Of a stretch of DNA of 64,000 nucleotides, positions 1 to 7,659 are shown one piece after another; within the stretch, counting starts at the first letter, position 1, and each line of letters starts with the position of its first letter. Source of the DNA: Myxococcus landrumus. Lineage in GTDB: Bacteria > Myxococcota > Myxococcia > Myxococcales > Myxococcaceae. The notes under the pieces were generated by a model. The model was not told where the DNA came from, made no database searches, and was given only the letters and a program-made list of their open reading frames with translations. The translations under genes were made by a program, and so were the position numbers. The stretch is from positions 9,974,501 to 10,038,500 of the forward strand of contig NZ_CP071091.1 of the NCBI RefSeq assembly GCF_017301635.1, in the 5' to 3' direction.

Positions 1-1074
1 CGCGCGCCAGTTCTCCAGCGCGAAGAGGGCGTGGATGTCCCAGAGGGTGAGCCAGTGCACCAGCGGGTGGAACTGGTGGCGCTTGAACTCGATGAGGGAG
101 AAGAGCTGGCTGAAGCGGTGGAAGTGCGCCGAGACGGGGGGCTCGCCCTGGGGCTGGAGACCCTGCTGGAGGTTTCGCAGGAGGGGGTGCTCGAAGCGCT
201 GGCCCTCCATGCGCTCGAAGAGGGGGGCGTAGCGGACGAAGCCCTGTTCCCCCTTCTCCACGGCTTCATCCATCTTCCGCAGCGTGCGACGGGTGGCGAC
301 GGCGACGGCGAGCTGGGCGGCCAGTCCGGCCCAGACGGAGGAGCCTGGGAGCACGCCGACCTCGCCCAGGATGAAGAGCGTCAGCGTCACCGGAGGCAGG
401 AGGATGGCGAGGGGGCGCGACCAGCGGATGGAGGTGAGGGAGGGGCCGGCTTCCGCCCATTGGATGAAGAGGCCGGGGTCGGCCTTCTCCTTGGCCACGG
501 TGCGTGCGTCGACGCAGAGGTCCTGGCGGAAGTCCACGCGCGGGGCCAGCTCGCGTGCGGCGCCCTGGCGGGCTTCCACGGCCTCCACCGAGGCGGGGGA
601 GGAGAGCCACGAGGCCAGACGTTCCTCTCCGGCGCGGGTGGCGGTCTCGTTGAGGAGCTGGAAGAGGCTTCCCTGGCCGAAGACATCCAGGTCTGGCGTG
701 TAGAGGTGGGAAGGGGAGGCGAAGCGCTCGCCGCGCTCGGGGAACTCGTGCCAGCCGTGGCCGAGTCTCGCGAGGCCGCGCTCGTTGAGCGTGACGTAGA
801 GGCGCTGGCGGGCCTCGCGGCGGAAGATTTGGTGATGGAGGACGGCGAGCACGCCGTAGGCGACGGCGGCGCCCACCGCGCCCCACCACCAGGTCTTCGG
901 GATGCGGCCGGTGATGATGAGGCCGCCGAGGACGACGGCGACGAGGAAGGCGAGGGTGCGGAGGTTGGCGTAGCGAGCGCTGATGCGGTCCAGGGCGGAC
1001 AGCTCGGCCTGCGCGGAGGCGCGGCGCTCGGTGTACGTGGTGTGGGGAGTGGGAGGCGTGACGTTCGCGGACAC
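1..1074 (-). CDS. MutS-like protein with N-terminal membrane segments (partial, C-terminus beyond window)
   Basis: A third minus-strand frame, open from a GTG at 1074 to the window edge, encodes 358 residues. It is chosen over two arginine/proline-rich shadow frames because it has hydrophobic segments and natural codon use. Residues about 28-75 form two membrane segments and a second pair lies near 210-260. The stretch DLDVFGQGSLFQLLN and the following TRAGEERLASWLSSP match the core/lever region of the membrane-anchored MutS family known from Bacteroidetes and myxobacteria. The ATPase domain would lie outside the window. The family is MutS-like by homology but is not the canonical mismatch-repair MutS. 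The start is uncertain because no close Shine-Dalgarno sequence is visible. Confidence 0.8.
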   Translation of the reverse strand, partial: MSANVTPPTPHTTYTERRASAQAELSALDRISARYANLRTLAFLVAVVLGGLIITGRIPKTWWWGAVGAAVAYGVLAVLHHQIFRREARQRLYVTLNERGLARLGHGWHEFPERGERFASPSHLYTPDLDVFGQGSLFQLLNETATRAGEERLASWLSSPASVEAVEARQGAARELAPRVDFRQDLCVDARTVAKEKADPGLFIQWAEAGPSLTSIRWSRPLAILLPPVTLTLFILGEVGVLPGSSVWAGLAAQLAVAVATRRTLRKMDEAVEKGEQGFVRYAPLFERMEGQRFEHPLLRNLQQGLQPQGEPPVSAHFHRFSQLFSLIEFKRHQFHPLVHWLTLWDIHALFALENWRA

Positions 1075-2105
1075 TGTGGCCGCGCATGCTGTGCTTCCGG
1101 CCTCCCCAGGGCAAGAGCCCCCTGTCTCGGTGTGTTTCGCGGACGTTCGAGGCGTCGGCCGCTCGTCATGACTGGGGTGTTTCGTGCACCCGGTGCGGTG
1201 TGGGCGGACCTGCTGCTCGAAGCAAGGGCGGTGGGCGGGCAGGGTGCATCCGGCCCCGGCCGGGCCCGAGCGGGCACATGCGCTCAGGGGGCCGCTTCCG
1301 GCCAGTCTCGAGCTTCCGAGGCTGCGATGGCCGGTGGTTCGCTCGAAGCCGTCGCAGGCCTGGTCCATGAATTTCGGACCGCAGATAGCGACCTGTCTCC
1401 GTGTCGCTCAGGCGCTGCGCGGTGATGCCGGGCGCGGGCCGGGCCCGGGGCTCGACCTTCGGGAACGCCGCGTCCGGCTCCAGGCCCGCGACTGAATCCC
1501 GCGCTGCTTCCGTCTGCCCGCCGTCCTTGGGACTCCGACCGTCACGTCAGAGGCACATGCCACAAGGATGCGCGCCCACCTTCAGCCCAGCCCCTGTGCA
1601 CTCCCGAGGATTTGTGCACCGTCGAGTGACTCCTTGTCTGGGTTCGCGCAGTGAATGCGTTCCGAGGACTTCTAGAAAAGAAGCCTGGCTCGGTCGGTCC
1701 CAGGCGTTCACCCGGTTTGTGGCGCCTGCGATTGCGCGGGTGCGTGGCGGGCTTGCTGAAGACAGGGATGCCGAGCCGGCGTGAGGCTACCCCGCCCGGG
1801 GTATTGACAGGCTTCGGAACTCAGCGTGTGTCGAGGAGGGCGGTTCTTGTCGCCAGACGTGATTGGGACGCAGCTGCGAAGACACACGGTGAGGCGTTTC
1901 AGGTCGATAGTTTTCTGTCGCGGGCGCGAATGCGGATGACAGTTTTCTGTGGCTGGGAGGGTTGCCAGGGATAGGGGTGAAAATGGTTGTTCGATGATGA
2001 GGGTGTATTGAGGTGTTTGGTGTTTGCGGGTATGGTTCGTCTTGGCAATGCCGCGCTTTGCGTGTGGTCCACTCTCATTGGAAGGCATTGCCGGAGCCCA
2101 TACAT
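1075..2105. other. About 1 kb without a convincing gene
   Basis: The open frames here (for example 1401-1784 plus and 1708-2088 minus) are rich in Arg, Pro and Ser, lack domain-like sequence and look like random high-GC frames. Base composition falls towards AT over about 1980-2050, which suggests a promoter region for the secreted-protein gene at 2106. The only clear structure is a pair of operator-like palindromes at 1906-1951, listed separately. Confidence 0.5.
1906..1951. promoter_or_regulatory. Pair of operator-like palindromes
   Basis: GATAG-TTTT-CTGTC (1906-1919) and GACAG-TTTT-CTGTG (1938-1951) are near-identical inverted repeats with a TTTT centre, spaced 32 bp (about three helical turns). 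They lie 155-200 bp upstream of the secreted-protein gene at 2106. The arrangement resembles a double operator for a dimeric regulator. No regulator can be assigned. Confidence 0.4.
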
Positions 2106-2441
2106 ATGAAGAAGATGATGCTGCTGTCGGTGGTGGCGGTCCTGGGGTTCACGGGTGAGGCGGCTGCCTCGTCGACGGGGCTGAGGAAGATCACGAACAT
2201 CGGGTGCGCGGTGAGTGACAACACGTGCTGGGTGGAGGTGGATGGTGCGGCGACGGGCCCCGCCGCGTGCTCGGGCAATTCGCTGCGTTGGTCGATGGCG
2301 TCGACGGGAGGCAAGAACATCCTGTCGCTGCTGACGGGAGCGTTCCTGGCCGGGAAGCAGGTTCGGTTCGAGGTGGTGGACACGGGGTGCTACGTGGAGA
2401 GCCCCGCGTACCCCACGTTCCACTACGTCAACTTCAACTGA
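2106..2441 (+). CDS. Small secreted protein of unknown function
   Basis: The 111-residue product starts MKKMMLLSVVAVLGF and has a classical Sec signal peptide with likely cleavage near AAA-S (residues 20-22). The mature part of about 90 residues has four cysteines, which could form two disulfides outside the cytoplasm. The frame is open further upstream to 2013, but the ATG at 2106 gives the signal peptide directly at the N-terminus. It ends 13 bp before a lipoprotein metalloprotease gene, so the two are probably co-transcribed. It may be a substrate, propeptide-like partner or inhibitor of that protease, but nothing in the sequence proves this. I do not recognise the family. Confidence 0.7.
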   Translation: MKKMMLLSVVAVLGFTGEAAASSTGLRKITNIGCAVSDNTCWVEVDGAATGPAACSGNSLRWSMASTGGKNILSLLTGAFLAGKQVRFEVVDTGCYVESPAYPTFHYVNFN

Positions 2442-2454
2442 GTCGGGGGCCCCA

Positions 2455-3399
2455 ATGAGGATGCCCAGACTTGGCTTGCGGACGACGCAAGCGCTGGTGC
2501 TCGCCTTGGCGGTCTCATGCGGAGAGGCATCGGATATCGGTGTCCCTTCTCAGGATGAGACTCTCGAGGATGGGTGGAAGGCTTTCCGTGCCCAGGTGAT
2601 AGAAAGCCCTGCGCGACCTGGGGTTTTCATCATCGAGGGAGACATCGCCATCCATGGCGAAGTGGAGTTGCGCCGCTACCACAAGGAGTTCATGACCCGT
2701 GCATCTCAGCCGTTGACGGTCAGGCTGGCGTCATCGGGAGCCGACGACATCTGGACTGAGGCTGGCAAGCATGGGTTGACTTATTGTATCTCCAACGACT
2801 TCAGTTCGACGAAAAAGGAGCAGGTGCGCCTCGCCATGGCCGAGGCTGCTGCATCATGGAGCCGACGGGTGGGGGTGACATTCCATTACATCCCATCCGA
2901 GGATCCGTTCTGTGGAGATGATTCAGAGGACGGATACAATCCCAACGTGCTGTTCGACGTCAAACCTACTCCGCTGATGGAGGAGCCGTTCTACGATGCG
3001 TTGGCTTTTTTTCCCAGCTACGTCCGTGACCGGCAACGGATCCACATCAGTCCGAGTGCTTTCACTCCTTCTGCGAGTGGAACCACGCTCGAGGGGATTC
3101 TCCGGCATGAGTTGGGTCATGCGCTGGGATTCCGCCACGAACACATCTGGGCAACACCGGTTCCAGAGAAATGCGAGACACCAGATCATCCCGACGAGGA
3201 TTCATACTCACCAGGGCATTGGGATGACGCACGGCTGCTCGTAGGTGGGTATGACTTCATGTCTGTCATGCATTATCCCAGATGCCGGCCTCCTGGTTCC
3301 CCAGGCACTGTCGCTCAGACTGAAACGGACTACCGTGCGGCCATTTCCATCTACGGGCTCGCGCCGTCTTTGATTGTCTCGGCGGTCACGCCGCTGTAG
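2455..3399 (+). CDS. Astacin-like zinc metalloprotease, probable lipoprotein
   Basis: The 314-residue product has an N-terminal hydrophobic segment ending in an imperfect lipobox (LAVSC, Cys22), which suggests a lipid-anchored or secreted protein. HELGHALGFRHE at residues 218-229 is the extended zinc motif HExxHxxGxxHE of metzincins. A Met-turn SVMHYP (Met272, Tyr274) supports the astacin/M12A-like subgroup, because astacins carry SxMHY. The N-terminal 100 residues may act as a propeptide. The DNA is slightly less GC-rich than its neighbours. The nearby start at 2461 (second Met) is an alternative. Probable role: extracellular protein degradation. Confidence 0.85.
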   Translation: MRMPRLGLRTTQALVLALAVSCGEASDIGVPSQDETLEDGWKAFRAQVIESPARPGVFIIEGDIAIHGEVELRRYHKEFMTRASQPLTVRLASSGADDIWTEAGKHGLTYCISNDFSSTKKEQVRLAMAEAAASWSRRVGVTFHYIPSEDPFCGDDSEDGYNPNVLFDVKPTPLMEEPFYDALAFFPSYVRDRQRIHISPSAFTPSASGTTLEGILRHELGHALGFRHEHIWATPVPEKCETPDHPDEDSYSPGHWDDARLLVGGYDFMSVMHYPRCRPPGSPGTVAQTETDYRAAISIYGLAPSLIVSAVTPL

Positions 3400-3472
3400 T
3401 CGCGACATCTCCCAGACACTCACAAGAAACCTCCTGGCCATGGGAGAGGTGTACCCATGGCCAGGAGGGCGT

Positions 3473-4459
3473 TCAGCCCCACAGCTCCCGGGGCGGCCAG
3501 AGGAGGGTGCTTCCCTCGAAGCGGATGCCCGGCTCGCGGTCCCTGGCGAGCAGCAACGGCCCATCCAGATCCACCACCTCCGCGCCCTGGGCCACCAGCG
3601 CGGCGGGCGCCATGGCCAAGGACGTGGAGACCATGCAGCCCACCATGAGCTGAAGCCCGTGCCCACGTGCCTCTCGGGCCAGGGCCAGCGCCTCGGTGAG
3701 CCCCCCCGTCTTGTCGAGCTTGATGTTGATGGCGTCGTACTTGCCGACAAGCTCCGTCAGCCCATGTCTGTCATGCGCGGACTCATCGGCGCAGACGGCC
3801 ACCGGACGGTGCAGTCCTCGCAATGCCTCATCATTGGACGCGGGCAGGGGCTGCTCCACCATCACCACGCCCAGCTCCGCACAGGCGGCCAGCAGCGTGG
3901 GCAGCTCCTCGGGCTTCCACCCTTCATTCGCATCCACGATGAGCCGACTCGTCGGCGCTCCCTCGCGGATGGCTCGCAGCCGCTCGAGGTCCTCCGTACT
4001 CCCTCGCCCCAGCTTCACCTTGAGCAGGGGCCGGTGCGTGGACTTCTTCGCAGCCGCCCCCATGGCGTCCACCGTATCCAGGCTCAGCGTGTACGCGGTG
4101 ACAAGCGGGTGGGGCTCGGCCATGCCCAACAGCTCCCAGACTGGCTTTCCCGCCTTCTTCGCCTCCAAGTCCCACAGCGCGCAGTCCAACGCATTGCGCG
4201 CCGCACGGGGCTCCAGCACCTCGGGGACACCGTCTCGCTCCAGTCCCGCCTCGATACGGGGCCGCGCGGCCTCCAAGGCCCGCAGCACCCCGTCCACTGT
4301 CTCGCCATACCGCGCATAGGGAACACATTCCCCGCGCCCCACGGCGCCACCTTCCTCCAGCGTGACGACCACCACCTCGGCGGAGGTCTTCGAACCCCGG
4401 GAGATGGTGAAGCTGCCCGCGATGGGCCAGCTCTCATGCTTGATGGTGACCTTTCGCAT
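3473..4459 (-). CDS. dgcA: N-acetyl-D-glutamate racemase / dipeptide-epimerase-like enolase-superfamily enzyme DgcA
   Basis: About 328 residues of the enolase superfamily, muconate-lactonizing/dipeptide epimerase branch. Visible catalytic features are the K-x-K pair (LLKVKLG, K147/K149), metal ligands D176 (VDAN), E202 (VEQP) and D225 (ADES), and the second base K247 in IKLDKTGG. These residues fit 1,1-proton transfer on an amino acid or dipeptide. By sequence alone it could be an L-Ala-D/L-Glu epimerase of peptidoglycan recycling. The immediately upstream dgcN gene favours the DgcN-DgcA D-glutamate route, in which DgcA racemises N-acetyl-D-glutamate. A GTG at 4465 abuts the dgcN stop; the ATG at 4459 is preferred. 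Confidence 0.85.
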   Translation of the reverse strand: MRKVTIKHESWPIAGSFTISRGSKTSAEVVVVTLEEGGAVGRGECVPYARYGETVDGVLRALEAARPRIEAGLERDGVPEVLEPRAARNALDCALWDLEAKKAGKPVWELLGMAEPHPLVTAYTLSLDTVDAMGAAAKKSTHRPLLKVKLGRGSTEDLERLRAIREGAPTSRLIVDANEGWKPEELPTLLAACAELGVVMVEQPLPASNDEALRGLHRPVAVCADESAHDRHGLTELVGKYDAINIKLDKTGGLTEALALAREARGHGLQLMVGCMVSTSLAMAPAALVAQGAEVVDLDGPLLLARDREPGIRFEGSTLLWPPRELWG

Positions 4460-4465
4460 GGCCAC

Positions 4466-5482
4466 TCAGCCCCGAACCGGGAAGCGGCGCACCAGCTCAT
4501 CCACCAGCGGGCCAACCCCCGTCCGAATGGGGTCGACACAAGGCAGACCGTGATCACGGCCCAACCGCTCCATCAGCCCCAGGGCCTCCTGCTCCGCCAG
4601 GTGCTCGGTGTTGATGGCCAGCCCGGTGCACTGGATGCCAGGGTTCGTCAGTTGCCCCTCCAGCACGGTGCGCTCGATGACCGCCTGGATGGACGGCAGC
4701 GCATGCTGGACGCCCCGCATCTTCGTGCGCGTGGGCTCATGGCACACGATGAAGGCATCCGGCTGCGCGCCGTGCAGCAACCCGAGCGTCACCCCCGCGA
4801 ACGAGGGATGGAACAGCGACCCCTGTCCCTCCACCAAATCCCAATGGTCCACGGCGTTCTCGGGTGACAGCCACTCGGCCGCGCCCGCCACGAAGTCGGA
4901 CACCACCGCGTCGATGGCCACGCCCCGACCCGAGATGAAGATGCCCGTCTGCCCCGTGGCGCGGAAGTCCGCCTGGAGTCCTCGCGCGCGCATCTCCTTC
5001 TCCAGCGCGAGCGCCGTGTACTTCTTCCCCACCGAGCAATCCGTCCCCACCGTCAGCAACCGCAATCCCTGACGCCGAGTCCCCTTGCCCGTCGCGAACT
5101 CCATGTCGGGGATGCGCACGTCATGCAGCGCGCGGCCGTTGCGCCGGGCAGCCTCCGCGATGGCGGGGAAGGACGACAGCCGCCTGTGCAGCCCGGTGGC
5201 CACATCCATGCCCGCGTCCAGCGCCTCCACCAGCTTGCCCACCCAGTGCTCCGGCAGCACGCCGCCCGCGTTGGCCACCCCCACGATGAGCGTCTTGGCG
5301 CCCTTCGCCTTCGCCTGGGCGATGTCCAGGTCCGTCAGGCCGCAGTCCGCCTTGCAGCCGGGGAGTCGGAGCTGGCCGACACACCACTCAGGCCGCCAGT
5401 CGACGATGCCGTGCGCCGTCTTCGCCGCGAGCTGGTCGGGTACATCTCCCAGGAACAACAGGTAGGGCTTCTGGATCTCCAC
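4466..5482 (-). CDS. dgcN: D-glutamate N-acetyltransferase DgcN (DUF1611 family)
   Basis: The 338-residue protein belongs to the former DUF1611 family and has a P-loop GTDCSVGKKYT at residues 146-156. Members paired with DgcA are reported to acetylate D-glutamate so that DgcA can convert it to N-acetyl-L-glutamate. The frame is open to 5539, but the GTG at 5482 has a strong Shine-Dalgarno sequence GGGGAGGA (5488-5495) five bases upstream and starts the protein at VEIQKPYLLFLGD, as family members begin. The stop is followed directly by dgcA, so the two are translationally coupled. Likely substrates are D-glutamate from peptidoglycan turnover or from prey cells. Confidence 0.85.
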   Translation of the reverse strand: MEIQKPYLLFLGDVPDQLAAKTAHGIVDWRPEWCVGQLRLPGCKADCGLTDLDIAQAKAKGAKTLIVGVANAGGVLPEHWVGKLVEALDAGMDVATGLHRRLSSFPAIAEAARRNGRALHDVRIPDMEFATGKGTRRQGLRLLTVGTDCSVGKKYTALALEKEMRARGLQADFRATGQTGIFISGRGVAIDAVVSDFVAGAAEWLSPENAVDHWDLVEGQGSLFHPSFAGVTLGLLHGAQPDAFIVCHEPTRTKMRGVQHALPSIQAVIERTVLEGQLTNPGIQCTGLAINTEHLAEQEALGLMERLGRDHGLPCVDPIRTGVGPLVDELVRRFPVRG

Positions 5483-5560
5483 CAACGTCCTCCCCGCGCC
5501 CCGGTCTGGGGCCTTCTCGGTTGCAGGACTTTTCAGCATTTCCCCGAGATGCCGGCAAGG

Positions 5561-5989
5561 TCAACGAATCCACTCGGGCGCTACGGCGCACACGATTCCG
5601 AGAACGGATGAGAGCACCGTCAAGGCGAACAGGATGGGGACGGCGACGCGGCGTTGAGGCACCCCCGCGGTCCGCATCAGCCCCATGACGGCCCACGGGC
5701 CCACCAATGGGACGAGCGCCGCGGTGGACCAGAATCCACCGCAGTGCGACAGCAACCGGTGCACCAGCGCACTGCGTGGGCGGGCGCGCAGCCGGCGCCA
5801 CGTCTCCATCCGCTCCAGCGCATCCCAGCCCAGGTCCACGGCGACGACCTGGACATAGCCCAGCGGCACGCACGCGACGACCACGGCCCACGGTGGATAG
5901 CCAAGGCCGAGGATGCCCAACGGCACGGCCGCGAGCATGCCGCCCACGGGACTGGCCGCCACGACGATGAACGACAGCAAGGCGCTCAC
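5561..5989 (-). CDS. Small integral membrane protein of unknown function
   Basis: The 142-residue product has about four hydrophobic segments (near 2-24, 30-50, 85-103 and 115-138) with a basic cytoplasmic loop (METWRRLRARPRS). The start is a GTG with no obvious Shine-Dalgarno sequence. It lies upstream of dgcN on the same strand with a gap of about 80 bp, and may or may not share its transcript. No family is recognised. The overlapping longer minus frame 5388-6167 is Arg/Pro-rich and was rejected. Confidence 0.6.
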   Translation of the reverse strand: MSALLSFIVVAASPVGGMLAAVPLGILGLGYPPWAVVVACVPLGYVQVVAVDLGWDALERMETWRRLRARPRSALVHRLLSHCGGFWSTAALVPLVGPWAVMGLMRTAGVPQRRVAVPILFALTVLSSVLGIVCAVAPEWIR

Positions 5990-6261
5990 GGGGGTGTGCT
6001 CCCGGCTTCATCACGGAGCCCGGGATGGGCCTTCCGTGCGCAGGACATATCCGGCGCTCACGGCCGGAGGGTGAAGAGACTGTGACGCTCGGACAACGCG
6101 GCGAGGGCGAAGCAGTCGACAACGTCCTCGGCTCCGAGCGCGCACTGCGCGCGAGACATGTGTCCATCAGGTGATGGTGTGCATGAGCACATGTGTCGTG
6201 CCGGGCGGTGGACTCGGCCCAAGGGTTGAAGAGGCTGCATCACGTCGTTACCTGGACGGCC

Positions 6262-7035
6262 GTGAGGTACTGGCTCCCATGGCTGTTGCTGCTCTTCGCG
6301 GGGTGCGGCGTCTTCGAATTGCACCCCTACGAAGTCCGAGGGGGTGAGCAGGACGTGAACGCGCGTGCGCTCGAGAAGCTCCAACGAGACCGCGCTGACG
6401 GCTCCTTCCGCTTCGCGGTGATGGGCGACATCGGCGTCTTCTTGAAGGAAGCCAAGGACGCCATGAAGGACGTGGCGCAGCGGGATGTCGACTTCGTCAT
6501 CCAGGTGGGGGACCTGACCGAGTTCAGCTCGGCCCAGGAGTACGGCTGGGTGGCGAGCCTGCTCGACGACGCGCCAGTGCCCTCGCTGGCTGTCATCGGC
6601 AACCACGACCTGCTGGGGACGGGGCGGCAGCTCTTCCTCCACCACTTCGGCACGCCGGAGCTGGTGTTCGACTACGGCGGGAGCCGCTTCGTCCTCTTCG
6701 ACTCGAACTCTCGTGAGTTCGACTTCCCCGGCGACGTGCCGGACCTGGACCGGCTGCGCGCGGAGTTGATGGCACCGCCGCGCGGGGGGCACCTGTTCAC
6801 CTTCTCGCACGTGCCGCCATGGCATGCGGACTTCGACCCGTCGCTGAAGGAGCCCTTCGAGGACCTCCAGGCGGAGCGCAACGTCGCGGTGTCCTTCCAT
6901 GGCCACGTGCACCGCTTCAGCAGCGATGCGCGCGAGGGCGTGCGTTACTTCATCACCGATGCACTTGAGTTGCGGAACTACCTGGTGGTCACCGTCGCGG
7001 GTGAGTCGGTGCGAATCGAGCAGGTCTTCTACTGA
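6262..7035 (+). CDS. Calcineurin-like metallophosphoesterase lipoprotein
   Basis: About 257 residues. From the GTG at 6262 the product begins MRYWLPWLLLLFAGC, a short signal with a good lipobox (FAGC), indicating a lipid-anchored periplasmic protein. Metallophosphoesterase motifs appear in order: VMGDIG, QVGDLTE, GNHD, FSHVPPW and FHGHVHRF. The first motif is GDIG rather than the usual GD-x-H, so one metal ligand differs from textbook members. The frame is open to 6193; 6262 is chosen because it places the signal peptide at the N-terminus. It overlaps the next gene by one base (TGATG), so the two form an operon. The substrate is unknown. Confidence 0.8.
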   Translation: MRYWLPWLLLLFAGCGVFELHPYEVRGGEQDVNARALEKLQRDRADGSFRFAVMGDIGVFLKEAKDAMKDVAQRDVDFVIQVGDLTEFSSAQEYGWVASLLDDAPVPSLAVIGNHDLLGTGRQLFLHHFGTPELVFDYGGSRFVLFDSNSREFDFPGDVPDLDRLRAELMAPPRGGHLFTFSHVPPWHADFDPSLKEPFEDLQAERNVAVSFHGHVHRFSSDAREGVRYFITDALELRNYLVVTVAGESVRIEQVFY

Positions 7036-7628
7036 TGAAGCTCTCGGGGCTCGCGGCGGGGTTGGTGGTGGTGTGGCTGCTCTTGGGGCTTCCCGCGCGA
7101 GCGGAGTCTCCGGCATCCGAGGCGCCGTGGTACGTGCCGGACCATGCGGCGCTCCAGTTCGCGGGCTCCATCGGGATGCTCGCGGCGGGGCCCGGGTGGG
7201 CGTTCCTGGATGAGCAGGTGGATGTGCAGATGCTGCTCGGCTGGGCGCCTCGCTCCGTCGCGGGCGCGGACTTCGTGACGCTGACGCTCAAGGCGCAGTG
7301 GCATCCATTCCGAATCACGCGGGGGGACTGGAGCATCCGCCCGCTCACCATCGGCGCGGCGTTCAGCTACACCTTCGGCGACCGGTACTTCCTGACGCTG
7401 CCGGACCGCTACGAGCCCGGCTACTACTGGTTCAAGACGGCGCTGCGGCCCGCGCTCCTCTTGGGTGGAAGCGTGGGGCACGCCGTGCCAGAGCTGGGAG
7501 TGTCCCTGCTGGAGGGGTACTACGAGCTGGTCGCCACCGACTACCGCATCGTCCAGTTCGTGCAGAACCCGCTCACGGTGAACACGGGGCTGTTCTCGCT
7601 CGCACTGGGGGCTCGGCTCCGCTTTTGA
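7035..7628 (+). CDS. Predicted outer-membrane beta-barrel or secreted protein
   Basis: The 197-residue product has a signal peptide (residues 1-23, cleavage near ARA-E). The rest is rich in alternating hydrophobic and polar stretches with many Tyr, Trp and Phe residues, and ends in ...LGARLRF. A terminal phenylalanine is the classical mark of an outer-membrane beta-barrel. It is translationally coupled to the phosphoesterase lipoprotein upstream. No specific family is recognised. Confidence 0.7.
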   Translation: MKLSGLAAGLVVVWLLLGLPARAESPASEAPWYVPDHAALQFAGSIGMLAAGPGWAFLDEQVDVQMLLGWAPRSVAGADFVTLTLKAQWHPFRITRGDWSIRPLTIGAAFSYTFGDRYFLTLPDRYEPGYYWFKTALRPALLLGGSVGHAVPELGVSLLEGYYELVATDYRIVQFVQNPLTVNTGLFSLALGARLRF

Positions 7629-7659
7629 TGGAAGGGCGCGTGGCCCATCCCGAGCTGAA

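Noticed and set aside
31..1425. 464-codon plus frame at the window start
   Set aside because: The minus frame encodes a MutS-like protein with membrane segments; the plus frame is Gly/Glu/Ala-rich shadow sequence.
1708..2088. Possible 126-residue minus-strand gene
   Set aside because: Arg/Pro/His-rich, no motif, runs through an AT-rich promoter-like area and the operator palindromes.
3374..4867. 497-codon plus frame opposite dgcA and dgcN
   Set aside because: It is antisense to enzymes with full catalytic motifs and shows no recognisable fold.
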